This document shows, piece after piece, positions 1 to 7,002 of a stretch of 20,701 nucleotides of DNA. This DNA is from DATKWF01 sp035529715 (GTDB lineage Bacteria > Chloroflexota > Dehalococcoidia > Dehalococcoidales > RBG-16-60-22). The stretch covers positions 1 to 20,701 of the forward strand of contig DATKWF010000055.1 of the NCBI GenBank assembly GCA_035529715.1. The letters are read 5' to 3'. Position 1 is the first letter of the stretch; each line of letters begins with the position of its first letter. The position numbers and the translations under genes are program-made. The notes under the pieces were generated by a model, which was not told the DNA's origin, made no database searches, and saw nothing but the letters and a program-made list of their open reading frames with translations.

Positions 1-2219
1 AATTGGGGGGTGGTGGAGGTATCCGAGCCGTGGTGGGCAACCTTGAGCACGGTGCTGTGCAGTTCCGCCCTATCGGCAGTGAGTTTAAACTCTACCTCTT
101 GCCTGATATCGGCGGTGAGCAGGAAACTGACATCGTCCCGACTCAACCGCAGTACCACGCCGTTATTGTCAGCATCCGATTCGGTGCCGGTTAAGGGAGT
201 TGTCCCTGGATTCAGCACCTTTATGACCGCTTTGCCGAAATTAATCTGCTGACCGGTTTGGGCGGTAGTCTGCTGGATGTTCTTTGCCTCAATGAGTCTG
301 AGCCACTCATCGTATAGTGGCGACTCATAATCGGAGTCGGGGCAGAGCACCTGCTTTACCCGGAAGCGGTGCAGCACTTCTACCAGTCCGGTGAGGTGGT
401 CGGAGTGGGGGTGAGTTAACACCACCATATCAATAGTCCTGTCCCAGAAGGGCATCTGGTTGCCCAGCTCCAGGCTTATCGCCTGAGGACTCGGTCCGCC
501 GTCAACCAGGATTTGCTGATTTCCCTGCTGAATCAAGATTGCATCCCCCTGTCCGACATCAAGGAAGCTGATACGAAGATTGTCGTCGGGCGCGGTGGCG
601 GCGGTGCCTGACACCAGTATCGCTATCAGCAGTAGTGGCAGGAGGACCCACTTTTTGGGTAGCCCGGAAGCACGGTTAAATGATTTGCTTACCGCTGACT
701 TTAGCTGGGTGGTGGCTTTGGTCATCAGGTTAGTCTTCCGACTGAAGAAGACGGCGGCAGCCAGAACCAGGTAGTAAATCCATATCAGGATGGTATCAAC
801 CGAACCCACTTCAATAAAAGAGAGGGAAGAAGCTGCCAGACCGCCAACCACCAATAATATATAAGATAGGAAGAGCCAGGTTAGCCAGCCGATGACCTGG
901 GCAGCGGGCAGGGCAATAAATCCCAGAACCCCGGTCAGAACTCCGGTGACGATAATGCCCGGTAATGCGGGCAGGGCAAGGAATGTGGCTAACGGACCGG
1001 CAAATGAGATAATCCCGAAGTAATAGGCGACCACCGGCCAGACGGCGATGACTGCTCCCATGGTGGCACTGAGGCAGTCGCTACTGATAGTGGCTATTGA
1101 TGCCAGTGCCCCGTCTTCACCCAGGGTGGCTCTGACTGCCTTTCTGCCCAGGGCTTGAAAGATGGGGAAAAGGAAAACCAGACCGGTCATAGCCAGAAAA
1201 CTCAGCTGGAAGGCAGCATCCCCCAGTATGTAGGGGCTGATGCCCACCATTATCGCCGCGGCGAAGGTCAGGGCAGTGATAGCGCTGCGCTGCCTGCCCA
1301 GAAGCTCGGCGGTGAGGAAAAGGCTGGCCATTATGGCGCCGCGGACTATTGGCGGGTGCAGACCGGTGATTAGGGCATAGAGCCAGATTGTGCCCAGTGC
1401 CAGCCAGATATAAATGTAGTGCCTCCGACCGAAGAGCCATATACCGACGCTGAGTAGGATGCCGGCGATGATGCTGAGGTGCAGGCCGGATATAGCCAGA
1501 AGGTGGGTGGTGCCGGTGCGGGTGAAGTCAGTTTTCACTGATAGCGGGATGTTACCCCTGATACCCAGGATAATGCCCTGGGCCAGTGATGCCTGTGGCT
1601 CGGGCAGTACCGCCGACATGGTTTGTGCCAGGTGATTCCTCAGTGAGTAGACCCATTCCAGTGGCTTGAAGCCTTTCCCCCTCTCCAGTATCTCTATCTC
1701 AGGATAGTACGTAATAGTGTAGATTCCCTGGTGGGCTAGATAACCCTTGTAGTCAAAGTCATTAAGCTGGGGCGGTGTCTCCAGCTTGCCACTTACCGAG
1801 AGGACGTCACCATACTCGTAGGCAGGGTATCTGGGTACAAATATTAGTGCTGTGCCTTCTACTTCATGCCACCCCTCCTCCAGTTTTATTTCGGCAGATG
1901 ACAGGTAGAGGTGGGTACTTTTATCTCTGACCTCGGGGTCTCTGGCCACCATGCCTTTGATTTCGGTAATTTCGCGGTCGTTGTAGAAGCGGAGACTATT
2001 CTCGTTAATCGTGTGCAGACTTGAATAAGAGTAGGTAGCCGCGGCGAAGAGAGCAAAGAGACTGAGACTGGTCAGGATTATTATCTTGCGATGTTGGCGG
2101 AAAAAGAGAAGCAAGGGGAGGGGGATAATTCCGGTGAGAATGAGGACTAAGGGCAGGTTTAAACTCGAGCCCAAGAAGATACCTGCCACCCACGCACAGC
2201 TAAGACAGATAAGTGGCAC
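1..2219 (-). CDS. comEC: ComEC/Rec2 competence membrane channel (3' end cut by window edge)
   Basis: This is the inner-membrane channel that imports single-stranded DNA during natural transformation. The frame is open without a break from a GTG at 2219 to the left edge, giving 739 codons. Seen in order: a hydrophobic N-terminus and an N-terminal soluble part (DUF4131-like, about residues 1-190); the Competence core with TGTTHLLAISGLHLSII near residue 235 and many membrane helices to about 530; then a metallo-beta-lactamase-like domain beginning near 545 with FLDVGQGDAI, the metal motif THPHSDHLTG near 602, and VAHHGSD near 726. ComEC proteins are usually about 750-800 residues, so only a short C-terminal piece is missing. 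A TGA at 2226-2228 lies in frame upstream, and GTG 2219 is the first usable start after it, with GAGG about 10 nt upstream. The gene starts 13 nt after comEA and is probably co-transcribed with it. The C-terminal nuclease-like domain retains its HxHxDH residues. Confidence 0.95.
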   Translation of the reverse strand, partial: MPLICLSCAWVAGIFLGSSLNLPLVLILTGIIPLPLLLFFRQHRKIIILTSLSLFALFAAATYSYSSLHTINENSLRFYNDREITEIKGMVARDPEVRDKSTHLYLSSAEIKLEEGWHEVEGTALIFVPRYPAYEYGDVLSVSGKLETPPQLNDFDYKGYLAHQGIYTITYYPEIEILERGKGFKPLEWVYSLRNHLAQTMSAVLPEPQASLAQGIILGIRGNIPLSVKTDFTRTGTTHLLAISGLHLSIIAGILLSVGIWLFGRRHYIYIWLALGTIWLYALITGLHPPIVRGAIMASLFLTAELLGRQRSAITALTFAAAIMVGISPYILGDAAFQLSFLAMTGLVFLFPIFQALGRKAVRATLGEDGALASIATISSDCLSATMGAVIAVWPVVAYYFGIISFAGPLATFLALPALPGIIVTGVLTGVLGFIALPAAQVIGWLTWLFLSYILLVVGGLAASSLSFIEVGSVDTILIWIYYLVLAAAVFFSRKTNLMTKATTQLKSAVSKSFNRASGLPKKWVLLPLLLIAILVSGTAATAPDDNLRISFLDVGQGDAILIQQGNQQILVDGGPSPQAISLELGNQMPFWDRTIDMVVLTHPHSDHLTGLVEVLHRFRVKQVLCPDSDYESPLYDEWLRLIEAKNIQQTTAQTGQQINFGKAVIKVLNPGTTPLTGTESDADNNGVVLRLSRDDVSFLLTADIRQEVEFKLTADRAELHSTVLKVAHHGSDTSTTPQ

Positions 2220-2232
2220 GAACTTTCATCCT

Positions 2233-2766
2233 CTACTCAGCGACAGTAATCAGGTGTTTTATTTTTTCGTAGGTAGCAGTGCCTATGCCTTCTACCTCAG
2301 TTAGCTCATTAATGTTGCGGAACTGCCCGTTTTGCTGGCGGTAGTCAATGATGGCTTGAGCTCTGGCTTCACCGATTTCGGGCAGTGCCTGCAGTAGCCA
2401 TACGTCAGCGCGGTTGAGGTTTATTTTTTGCGGTGGGGTTTCTCCCGCTTCGGGAACGTAGAGTTTGAGTTGATTGAGGTCGGCATCAGCCGAGGTCCCG
2501 CCCGCCCCCTGAATAATGTCGTCTATGCTGTCCCCGGCTTTCAGCGTATAGAAGCCAGGATTATTAACCGCACCACCGACATAGATTTCGCCTTGTAATT
2601 CCTGGGCCGGGGATATGGAAATCTCTACAGGTTGGCTTCGACTATATTTTGACCAGGTTATCAGGCTGCCGACCGCAATAACTGCTATCAGGAGAAAAAT
2701 AAGCAATGTCCAGTATTTACTGAGCTTGGTCAACAAAAGACTCCTGTCGATAGCTCTACTTGACAT
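2233..2766 (-). CDS. comEA: ComEA family DNA-binding competence protein
   Basis: This is a membrane-anchored receptor that binds double-stranded DNA outside the cytoplasmic membrane and passes it to ComEC. The 177-residue protein has one N-terminal membrane anchor (about residues 19-42). An SLBB domain follows at about 57-105, starting GEIYVGGAVNNPGFY. The C-terminus is a tandem helix-hairpin-helix DNA-binding domain at about 113-175, with INLNRADVWLLQALPEIGE and LTEVEGIGTATYEKI. This architecture and length are typical of Gram-positive-type ComEA. It is the first gene of a comEA-comEC pair. The ATG has no visible Shine-Dalgarno sequence; a 9-bp inverted repeat sits just upstream instead. Family assignment is secure. 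Whether the organism is naturally transformable cannot be told from here. Confidence 0.95.
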   Translation of the reverse strand: MSSRAIDRSLLLTKLSKYWTLLIFLLIAVIAVGSLITWSKYSRSQPVEISISPAQELQGEIYVGGAVNNPGFYTLKAGDSIDDIIQGAGGTSADADLNQLKLYVPEAGETPPQKINLNRADVWLLQALPEIGEARAQAIIDYRQQNGQFRNINELTEVEGIGTATYEKIKHLITVAE

Positions 2767-2769
2767 AAT

Positions 2770-2800
2770 TAGTGGGCAGGGTTTTGTCCGATGCCCACTA
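2770..2800 (-). promoter_or_regulatory. Inverted repeat directly upstream of the comEA start
   Basis: TAGTGGGCA (2770-2778) and TGCCCACTA (2792-2800) form a perfect 9-bp inverted repeat with a 13-nt loop. In the comEA transcript the 3' arm ends only 3 nt before the ATG, where a ribosome-binding site should be, and no Shine-Dalgarno sequence is visible. No U-tract follows on the minus strand, so it does not look like a simple terminator for the upstream trkA-type gene. It could modulate translation of comEA or bind a regulator; the role is inference. Confidence 0.4.
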
Positions 2801-2847
2801 TTTTACCAGGTATCTGTGGCTGGCTTCCCTTGACAATTGACCTGGAT

Positions 2848-3510
2848 TCAGGCGTTGGTCAGGGTAGTTCGCAGTTCCTCTTCCAGTTCGGGGGTGGTAA
2901 GGGCTATTATCTGGTCGCCTTCACGAATGATGGTATTGGGATCAGGTATGCGGGGCTTTCGGTTCTTACGAATAATCAGGGCTAGTTTACTTCCGGCCGG
3001 TAATGAAATCTCTTTTACCAGTTTGCCTATAGCTGCTGATGTCGGCGGGATTCTTACTTCCACAATCCCTAGCCCCTTATCGCTGAGGGTCAGCAGGTGG
3101 GTCAGCGGGTGCGTGGGCACCTCTTTCTCAATGGCTTCAAGGATGATATCAGTGGTACTTACGATGACATCTACTCCCAGTTTCTTGAAGATTTTTTCAT
3201 TTTGTGGATTTCTGATGCGGGTTACGGTGCGGGGAACATTGAATTTATACTTGGCTACCTGGCAGGCAACCAGGTTATCTTCATCGTCTCCGGTTACCGC
3301 CACCAGCATATCAGCTCGCCCGGTGCCGACGTCAGCCAGGGTAGCTGCCTCACAGCCATCACCACGGAGGCAGACGCTGCCCATTTCTTCATTAATGGTT
3401 TCGCACAGGGTGGCATTCTTCTCTATTATGAGCACCTCGTGCCCCTCATTTAGCAGTGCTCTTGCCAGATAGTAGCCGACTCTGCCTCCGCCGACAATTA
3501 TGATATACAT
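2848..3510 (-). CDS. trkA: TrkA-family RCK protein (RCK_N + RCK_C)
   Basis: This is a cytoplasmic regulatory subunit of the KTN/RCK type that senses nucleotides and gates a membrane transporter, classically K+ uptake. The 220 residues split into an NAD(H)-binding Rossmann RCK_N domain (about 1-120) and an RCK_C domain (about 140-217). RCK_N shows the glycine motif GGGRVG at 7-12, the acidic end of beta-2 in LIIEKN, and RGDG. RCK_C contains VRIPPTSAAIGKLVKEI and REGDQIIALT. A good GGAG lies 5 nt before the ATG, overlapping the end of the upstream RCK_N gene, and only 7 nt separate the two genes. No TrkH/KtrB-type K+ channel gene is nearby; the only transporter is the APC permease upstream. The target is therefore uncertain, although the family is clear. 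Confidence 0.9.
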   Translation of the reverse strand: MYIIIVGGGRVGYYLARALLNEGHEVLIIEKNATLCETINEEMGSVCLRGDGCEAATLADVGTGRADMLVAVTGDDEDNLVACQVAKYKFNVPRTVTRIRNPQNEKIFKKLGVDVIVSTTDIILEAIEKEVPTHPLTHLLTLSDKGLGIVEVRIPPTSAAIGKLVKEISLPAGSKLALIIRKNRKPRIPDPNTIIREGDQIIALTTPELEEELRTTLTNA

Positions 3511-3517
3511 TTTTCTC

Positions 3518-3916
3518 CTAGCTCTCTATCTTTTCTTTCACCAGCTGGGCAAATATTGTGGTTGGGCTAAAGGTTTCTATGTCCATGGTATTGTATAGCT
3601 CGTTGCGCAGTGGGTCATATATACGACAGATTGCTCTGGGCACATTGAAAATATGCTTGGCAATTTGAGTCGCCATAACATTGCGGTTGTCCCCCTGGGT
3701 TAATGCCACAAAGACATCGGCTTTTTCAATACCGGCTCTTTTCAACGCTTCCTGGTCAATGCCGTTGCCAATTAGTGCGTTGCCGCCAAAGCTAGGTGAT
3801 AATCTTCGGAAGCTGTAAGCGTCAGTATCCAGGATGGTAACCTCGTGCCCATCATTATCCAGTAATCCGGCGAGCTGAGCGCCGACTCGTCCGCAGCCCA
3901 TAATTACTACTTTCAT
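3518..3916 (-). CDS. Single-domain TrkA-N (RCK_N) protein
   Basis: This is a small Rossmann protein of the RCK_N/TrkA-N family, predicted to bind NAD(H) or another nucleotide. It starts MKVVIMGCGRVGAQLAGLL, with GCGRVG as the glycine loop, LDTD as the acidic ribose-binding end of strand 2, and GNGIDQEAL. At 132 residues it consists of this domain only, with no RCK_C. A TTG four codons upstream (3928) could extend the frame, but ATG 3916 has a GGGG run about 7 nt upstream and matches the usual N-terminus of the family. It sits 21 nt after the usp-like gene and 7 nt before the full RCK gene, so the two RCK proteins are very likely co-expressed and may form hetero-oligomers (inference). Confidence 0.85.
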   Translation of the reverse strand: MKVVIMGCGRVGAQLAGLLDNDGHEVTILDTDAYSFRRLSPSFGGNALIGNGIDQEALKRAGIEKADVFVALTQGDNRNVMATQIAKHIFNVPRAICRIYDPLRNELYNTMDIETFSPTTIFAQLVKEKIES

Positions 3917-3937
3917 AGGTAACCCCAATTATTTATT

Positions 3938-4354
3938 TTATTGCTGATACAGTATCACCGGACAGGGGGCATTTTGCAGCACATAAGGCACCACATGCCC
4001 CAGATTAAACTGCCCAAAGCGTGTCTTGTATTTAATACCCATCAAGATCAGGTTGGAGCCTCTTTCTACGGCTTCGTCAATGATAGCTGGGCCGGCGTCG
4101 CGGGCCTGGACCACGTCAGTGTCTATCTCGTAGTCTTGTTCTTCAGCAACGCCCTCGGCGAAGTCTAGAATACCCTCAGCCTTCTGAATTTCTGACTCAA
4201 TTTCAGCATCTATAGGCAAGGCACGTTTTATTTTGATTACGTAAATTGATAAAACTTTACTTTTATACCTCTTGGCTAGCCCGCAGGCTAGCTTTATGGT
4301 TTCTTCATCGGCTTCGGTGCCAATTACCGGTAGGAGTATCTTTTTAAATTCCAT
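3938..4354 (-). CDS. Universal stress protein (UspA) family protein
   Basis: This is a stand-alone UspA-fold protein of 138 residues, the usual length for a single domain. It starts with the typical FKKILLPVIGTEADEETIKLACGLAKRY and ends with LGHVVPYVLQNAPCPVILY, the standard last helix and strand. The canonical nucleotide loop of ATP-binding members is G-x2-G-x9-G-(S/T). Here it reads GIKYKTRFGQFNLGH, so the second glycine and the final Ser/Thr are not kept, and ATP binding is doubtful. The gene lies between the APC permease and the two RCK genes, on the same strand. A candidate promoter precedes it, so it may be the first gene of a usp-RCK-RCK transcript. A role as a regulatory partner of the permease is inference from position. 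Confidence 0.88.
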   Translation of the reverse strand: MEFKKILLPVIGTEADEETIKLACGLAKRYKSKVLSIYVIKIKRALPIDAEIESEIQKAEGILDFAEGVAEEQDYEIDTDVVQARDAGPAIIDEAVERGSNLILMGIKYKTRFGQFNLGHVVPYVLQNAPCPVILYQQ

Positions 4355-4377
4355 TGTTTTCTAGCGTTGTTTTCTAG
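4354..4377. repeat. 11-bp direct repeat at the usp start codon
   Basis: TTGTTTTCTAG occurs at 4354-4364 and 4367-4377, identical and 2 bp apart. The first copy touches the usp start codon (ATG complement at 4352-4354). It may be a short local duplication or a paired binding site in the leader; nothing in the sequence decides between these. Confidence 0.5.
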
Positions 4378-4399
4378 AGTCTTTTCTTTATTTTAGGCT

Positions 4400-4428
4400 A
4401 TTATAGTCCTCTTATTAAAAATCTACAA
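4400..4428 (-). promoter_or_regulatory. Candidate sigma70 promoter for the usp-RCK-RCK genes
   Basis: Read on the minus strand, TTGTAG (4423-4428) and a perfect TATAAT (4400-4405) are 17 bp apart in the AT-rich gap between the permease stop and the usp start. The -10 is good; only TTG of the -35 matches. It would give a leader of about 40 nt. Confidence 0.45.
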
Positions 4429-4446
4429 TACCCTTTTGGCAAGATG

Positions 4447-5910
4447 TTATTTATTAAATTTATTCTCTTGGTCCTTGGGGGTATGGGTTAGCGGCAGTTT
4501 GGCTTTTCGCCGGTAAATGTAATAAACAATCAAGCCGACAGCCATCCAGGCGAGACCGACCCAGCGGCTGTAAGGCTGGGAAATCAATATGATGACCCAT
4601 ATTATCATTAGTATCGCTAAACCCAGGATAGCAGTTATTGGCAGTTCGTGTCCCTTAATCTTTATATTCAGCCTGAGTTTGAAGGGGCGCTGTAGTTCCG
4701 GTTTTCTGATTCTTAAGCTAATGATGGAAGCATGGGCGAACATAAAGGCTAGTAAAGAGCCAACGGCATATAATGCCCCCATGGTTGCGAAGACGTTGGC
4801 TGCGAAAAACCCCGGAGTGAGGATGAGAAGGGCAATTATGCTGAACAGAATTATGGAGATGTAGGGTGTCTTGAACTTGGGGTGCACCTTACTAAGCGCT
4901 GGTGGGAAAAGGCGGTGACTGCCCAGCGAAAAGGCAAGTCTTGAGACGCCGATGAGCCCGGCATTGGTGGCAATGAGTAAAATGGTGCCGGCAAGGATGG
5001 CGATTAAGGGCTTGAGAATAGTGCGTAGCAACTCCAGCGGAAGACTGGCGGCAATGCCGGCTACGGGGTCCCTGGACCATTCAGAGGCAAGCTCTTGTGG
5101 TGGCATGGCTGATAAGGATACCAGGGAAATACCAGCGAAAATAACCAGGACGGTAACTATCATCATGATTAGTGCTCTGGGCACCTTTTTCTCTGGTTGC
5201 TTGGTTTCTTCAGCCATCTGAGACATGGTTTCAATCCCGGTATAGGCGATGGAGGCCAGGGCTATGCCGAGAATCAGGTTTTCTGCTGTCGGCCAGTTGT
5301 CAAAAATGCGATGAATTAGAACTACTGGATTGAACAGCAGTATGAAGCCGATAACTATCAGTGAAACTTGAGTGGCGATATCCAGCACGGCGGCGCTTAC
5401 ATTTATAAAGGAGGTCTCTTTTATGCCGATGACATTTATAATCATAAGGAAGGTGACAATTCCCATGGAGGCTATGGTGCCAATGATAGGGGAGTCTTTG
5501 AATGGTTCCCAGAAGAAGCCTAAATAGGGTGGGATGGTGAAGGCTGAGATGGCGATAGTGACAATGTAACTCAGCATCAGCGCCCAGCCAGCGGTGAAGC
5601 CGGCCAGGTCGTTGAAGCCGTGGCGGGCAAAACTGGCTGAGCCACCGGCTTCAGGCAGCGCGGCAGTGCCTTCAGCATAGGTGAGAGCGGTAAAGATGAA
5701 AAGGACACCGGCAATACCCAGTGCCAGGGGAGTGGCTCCAAGGGCTACCAGGGCAACGATACCCAGCGCATAGTATATAGAAGAACCAACATTCCCGTAG
5801 CCGGCACTGAATACTGCGGCGACTCCAAGTACTCGTCTTAAATGGAATCGTTTGATTCTACGGGGACGAAATATCCTGTCAGCGGGCTTTGGATGCCAAC
5901 TATTCTGCAT
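4447..5910 (-). CDS. APC-superfamily permease (amino acid/polyamine/organocation transporter)
   Basis: This is an integral membrane secondary transporter of 487 residues with about 12 hydrophobic segments, the standard APC size. The first helix carries AGYGNVGSSIYYALG, the unwound glycine-rich substrate-binding stretch of APC carriers. The following EGTAALPEAGGSASFARHGF is the conserved loop after helix 2. Helix 6 has ALASIAYTGIETMSQMAEE, typical of amino acid permeases. A basic N-terminal tail (FRPRRIKRFHLRR) precedes helix 1. The substrate cannot be told from sequence. The downstream genes encode a USP-fold protein and two RCK proteins, which are better known as regulators of ion transport, so a cation substrate is an alternative to an amino acid. 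The transcript likely starts at the strong divergent promoter at 5954-5982. Confidence 0.92.
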   Translation of the reverse strand: MQNSWHPKPADRIFRPRRIKRFHLRRVLGVAAVFSAGYGNVGSSIYYALGIVALVALGATPLALGIAGVLFIFTALTYAEGTAALPEAGGSASFARHGFNDLAGFTAGWALMLSYIVTIAISAFTIPPYLGFFWEPFKDSPIIGTIASMGIVTFLMIINVIGIKETSFINVSAAVLDIATQVSLIVIGFILLFNPVVLIHRIFDNWPTAENLILGIALASIAYTGIETMSQMAEETKQPEKKVPRALIMMIVTVLVIFAGISLVSLSAMPPQELASEWSRDPVAGIAASLPLELLRTILKPLIAILAGTILLIATNAGLIGVSRLAFSLGSHRLFPPALSKVHPKFKTPYISIILFSIIALLILTPGFFAANVFATMGALYAVGSLLAFMFAHASIISLRIRKPELQRPFKLRLNIKIKGHELPITAILGLAILMIIWVIILISQPYSRWVGLAWMAVGLIVYYIYRRKAKLPLTHTPKDQENKFNK

Positions 5911-5941
5911 ATTAATGGTTAAAGGCTATCATAATTTTTAA

Positions 5942-5960
5942 CTACAATCAGTTATTGTAG
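5942..5960. promoter_or_regulatory. Inverted repeat over the permease -10 box (operator candidate)
   Basis: CTACAAT (5942-5948) and ATTGTAG (5954-5960) form a perfect 7-bp inverted repeat with a 5-bp centre. It covers the -10 and the expected start point of the permease promoter, the usual place for a repressor operator. Confidence 0.4.
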
Positions 5961-5982
5961 GGCTCTTTTTAACGGCTGTCAA
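5954..5982 (-). promoter_or_regulatory. Sigma70 promoter of the APC permease
   Basis: On the minus strand there is a perfect TTGACA (5977-5982), a 17-bp spacer, and TACAAT (5954-5959), matching the consensus at five of six -10 positions. The permease ATG is about 45 nt downstream of the -10. Confidence 0.75.
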
Positions 5983-5994
5983 CTGGTAAAGGTA

Positions 5995-6023
5995 TTGACA
6001 AAAGACATATAAATGGCTATAAT
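5995..6023 (+). promoter_or_regulatory. Consensus sigma70 promoter of the HTH gene
   Basis: A perfect TTGACA (5995-6000), a 17-bp spacer and a perfect TATAAT (6018-6023). Transcription would start near 6030, about 26 nt before the ATG at 6056. Its -35 lies 12 bp from the -35 of the divergent permease promoter. Confidence 0.8.
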
Positions 6024-6041
6024 ATAGGACAAATGTCATAT
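5997..6041. repeat. Imperfect 14-bp direct repeats flanking the -10 (operator candidate)
   Basis: GACAAAAGACATAT (5997-6010) and GACAAATGTCATAT (6028-6041) agree at 12 of 14 positions. Their starts are 31 bp apart, close to three helical turns. The first overlaps the -35 and the second covers the predicted start point. GACAT (6004-6008) and ATGTC (6033-6037) are also inverted half-sites around the -10. This layout would suit self-repression by the HTH protein. Confidence 0.45.
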
Positions 6042-6055
6042 TACTTTAGAATAGT

Positions 6056-6409
6056 ATGGAAATAAAGACAAGAATTTTCGAGTTGCGCAACGGGAAATAC
6101 AGAAATTTATCTGAGCTGGCCCAGGCTATGGGATTATCGGTGAGTCAGGTTTACCGGGTCCGTGAAGGCAAGCGCGGCATAAATCAAAAATTTATTGTCG
6201 GGGCGAAAAAAGCCTTTCCAAATTACCACCTTGATGAACTTTTTTATCTGGACGGTGAGTCGGGACATGTTGGTATGGGGGTGACAACTGTCACTGAACG
6301 CTATAATCACATTGTTCAACAATATTCTGGCCTGAGTTTGCCCGTATGTGAAATAGATAGCAGTGGGGTGGGGACACAGGCGGGCATTGTAGGGGTTTCT
6401 CAGGTTTGA
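6056..6409 (+). CDS. Small helix-turn-helix DNA-binding protein
   Basis: A 117-residue protein with an N-terminal Xre-like helix-turn-helix. Residues about 14-45 read YRNLSELAQAMGLSVSQVYR followed by VREGKRGINQKFI. This gives a helix, a turn at MGLS, a recognition helix SVSQVYRVREG, and the basic KRGIN of lambda-repressor-type folds. The C-terminal third (about 75-117) is low in recognisable motifs. The gene is transcribed from a near-perfect promoter but has almost no Shine-Dalgarno sequence. It is divergent from the APC permease, so it may regulate itself and the permease. Its 3' end overlaps the 3' end of def by 10 bp, tail to tail. The DNA-binding role is well supported; the target genes are inferred from position. 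Confidence 0.8.
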   Translation: MEIKTRIFELRNGKYRNLSELAQAMGLSVSQVYRVREGKRGINQKFIVGAKKAFPNYHLDELFYLDGESGHVGMGVTTVTERYNHIVQQYSGLSLPVCEIDSSGVGTQAGIVGVSQV

Positions 6410-6894
6410 GTCTCGGTTTCTTCCGGTTCAATCTTATGGAGCATATCTGTGCTTTCCAGGTGGTCAAGGTAAAATAGTCCGTTCAGGTGGTCTATCTCGT
6501 GCTCCAGTGCCTGGGCGAGGAGTCCTTCTGCCCTAATGCGTATTTCCTTGCCGTTCTGGTCGCGTCCTTTGGCGGTAACTGTCTCGGCACGCTTAATCTG
6601 CCCGAAATAACCGGGAACACTGAGACAGCCCTCGTCTACCAGGCGTTCTCCTCTTCTCCGTACTATCTCGGGATTAACCAGAGCCACAGCTTCTTCCTCG
6701 GGCAGGCCAATAACAATCACTCGCAGGGAAATACCTACCTGTGGTGCCGCCAGACCCACCCGCCCGGGAGACGCCTGCATGGTCTCAATCATATCGCCTA
6801 TCAGTTCCTTGATTGAGCTATCAATCGTCCTGACCTTTTTTGCCTTCTGCTTCAGTGCCGGGTCAGGGAACGTTCGAATAGGGAGAACTGCCAT
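6400..6894 (-). CDS. def: Peptide deformylase
   Basis: This removes the formyl group from the N-terminal methionine of new proteins, using a metal ion. All three signature motifs are present in the 164-residue protein: GLAAPQVG (motif 1, with GVGIS-like continuation), EGCLSVPG (motif 2, metal-binding Cys) and QALEHEIDHLNG (motif 3, HExxH). Length is normal for the family. The ATG at 6894 has AGGTGAG about 5 nt upstream. It lies on the same strand as priA, the common neighbour of def, but about 550 bp of non-coding repeat DNA separates them here. The frequent partner fmt is not next to it. Its 3' end overlaps the convergent HTH gene by 10 bp. Confidence 0.97.
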   Translation of the reverse strand: MAVLPIRTFPDPALKQKAKKVRTIDSSIKELIGDMIETMQASPGRVGLAAPQVGISLRVIVIGLPEEEAVALVNPEIVRRRGERLVDEGCLSVPGYFGQIKRAETVTAKGRDQNGKEIRIRAEGLLAQALEHEIDHLNGLFYLDHLESTDMLHKIEPEETETQT

Positions 6895-7002
6895 CTTGAC
6901 TCACCTAATTTATTACCTGCGCAAAATTATAGCTGGAACAGGCTAAATTGTAAAATCTCAACCTGGGTTGTGTTTAGCCACGTATCCCCTTACTTTAAGA
7001 TA

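Noticed and set aside
1..2219. Possible broken comEC, because only short frames are obvious in this stretch
   Set aside because: Reading the minus strand from GTG 2219 gives one uninterrupted frame to the window edge with all ComEC motifs; the gene is merely cut by the edge.
2837..3472. 211-residue plus-strand ORF opposite trkA
   Set aside because: Antisense shadow of the RCK gene; low-complexity Ser/Arg-rich translation and no family motif.
4447..5910. Identification of the permease as KimA
   Set aside because: The first-helix motif (GNVGSSIYYALG) is of the general amino acid permease type and there is no fused C-terminal cytosolic domain; KimA is used only as an analogy.
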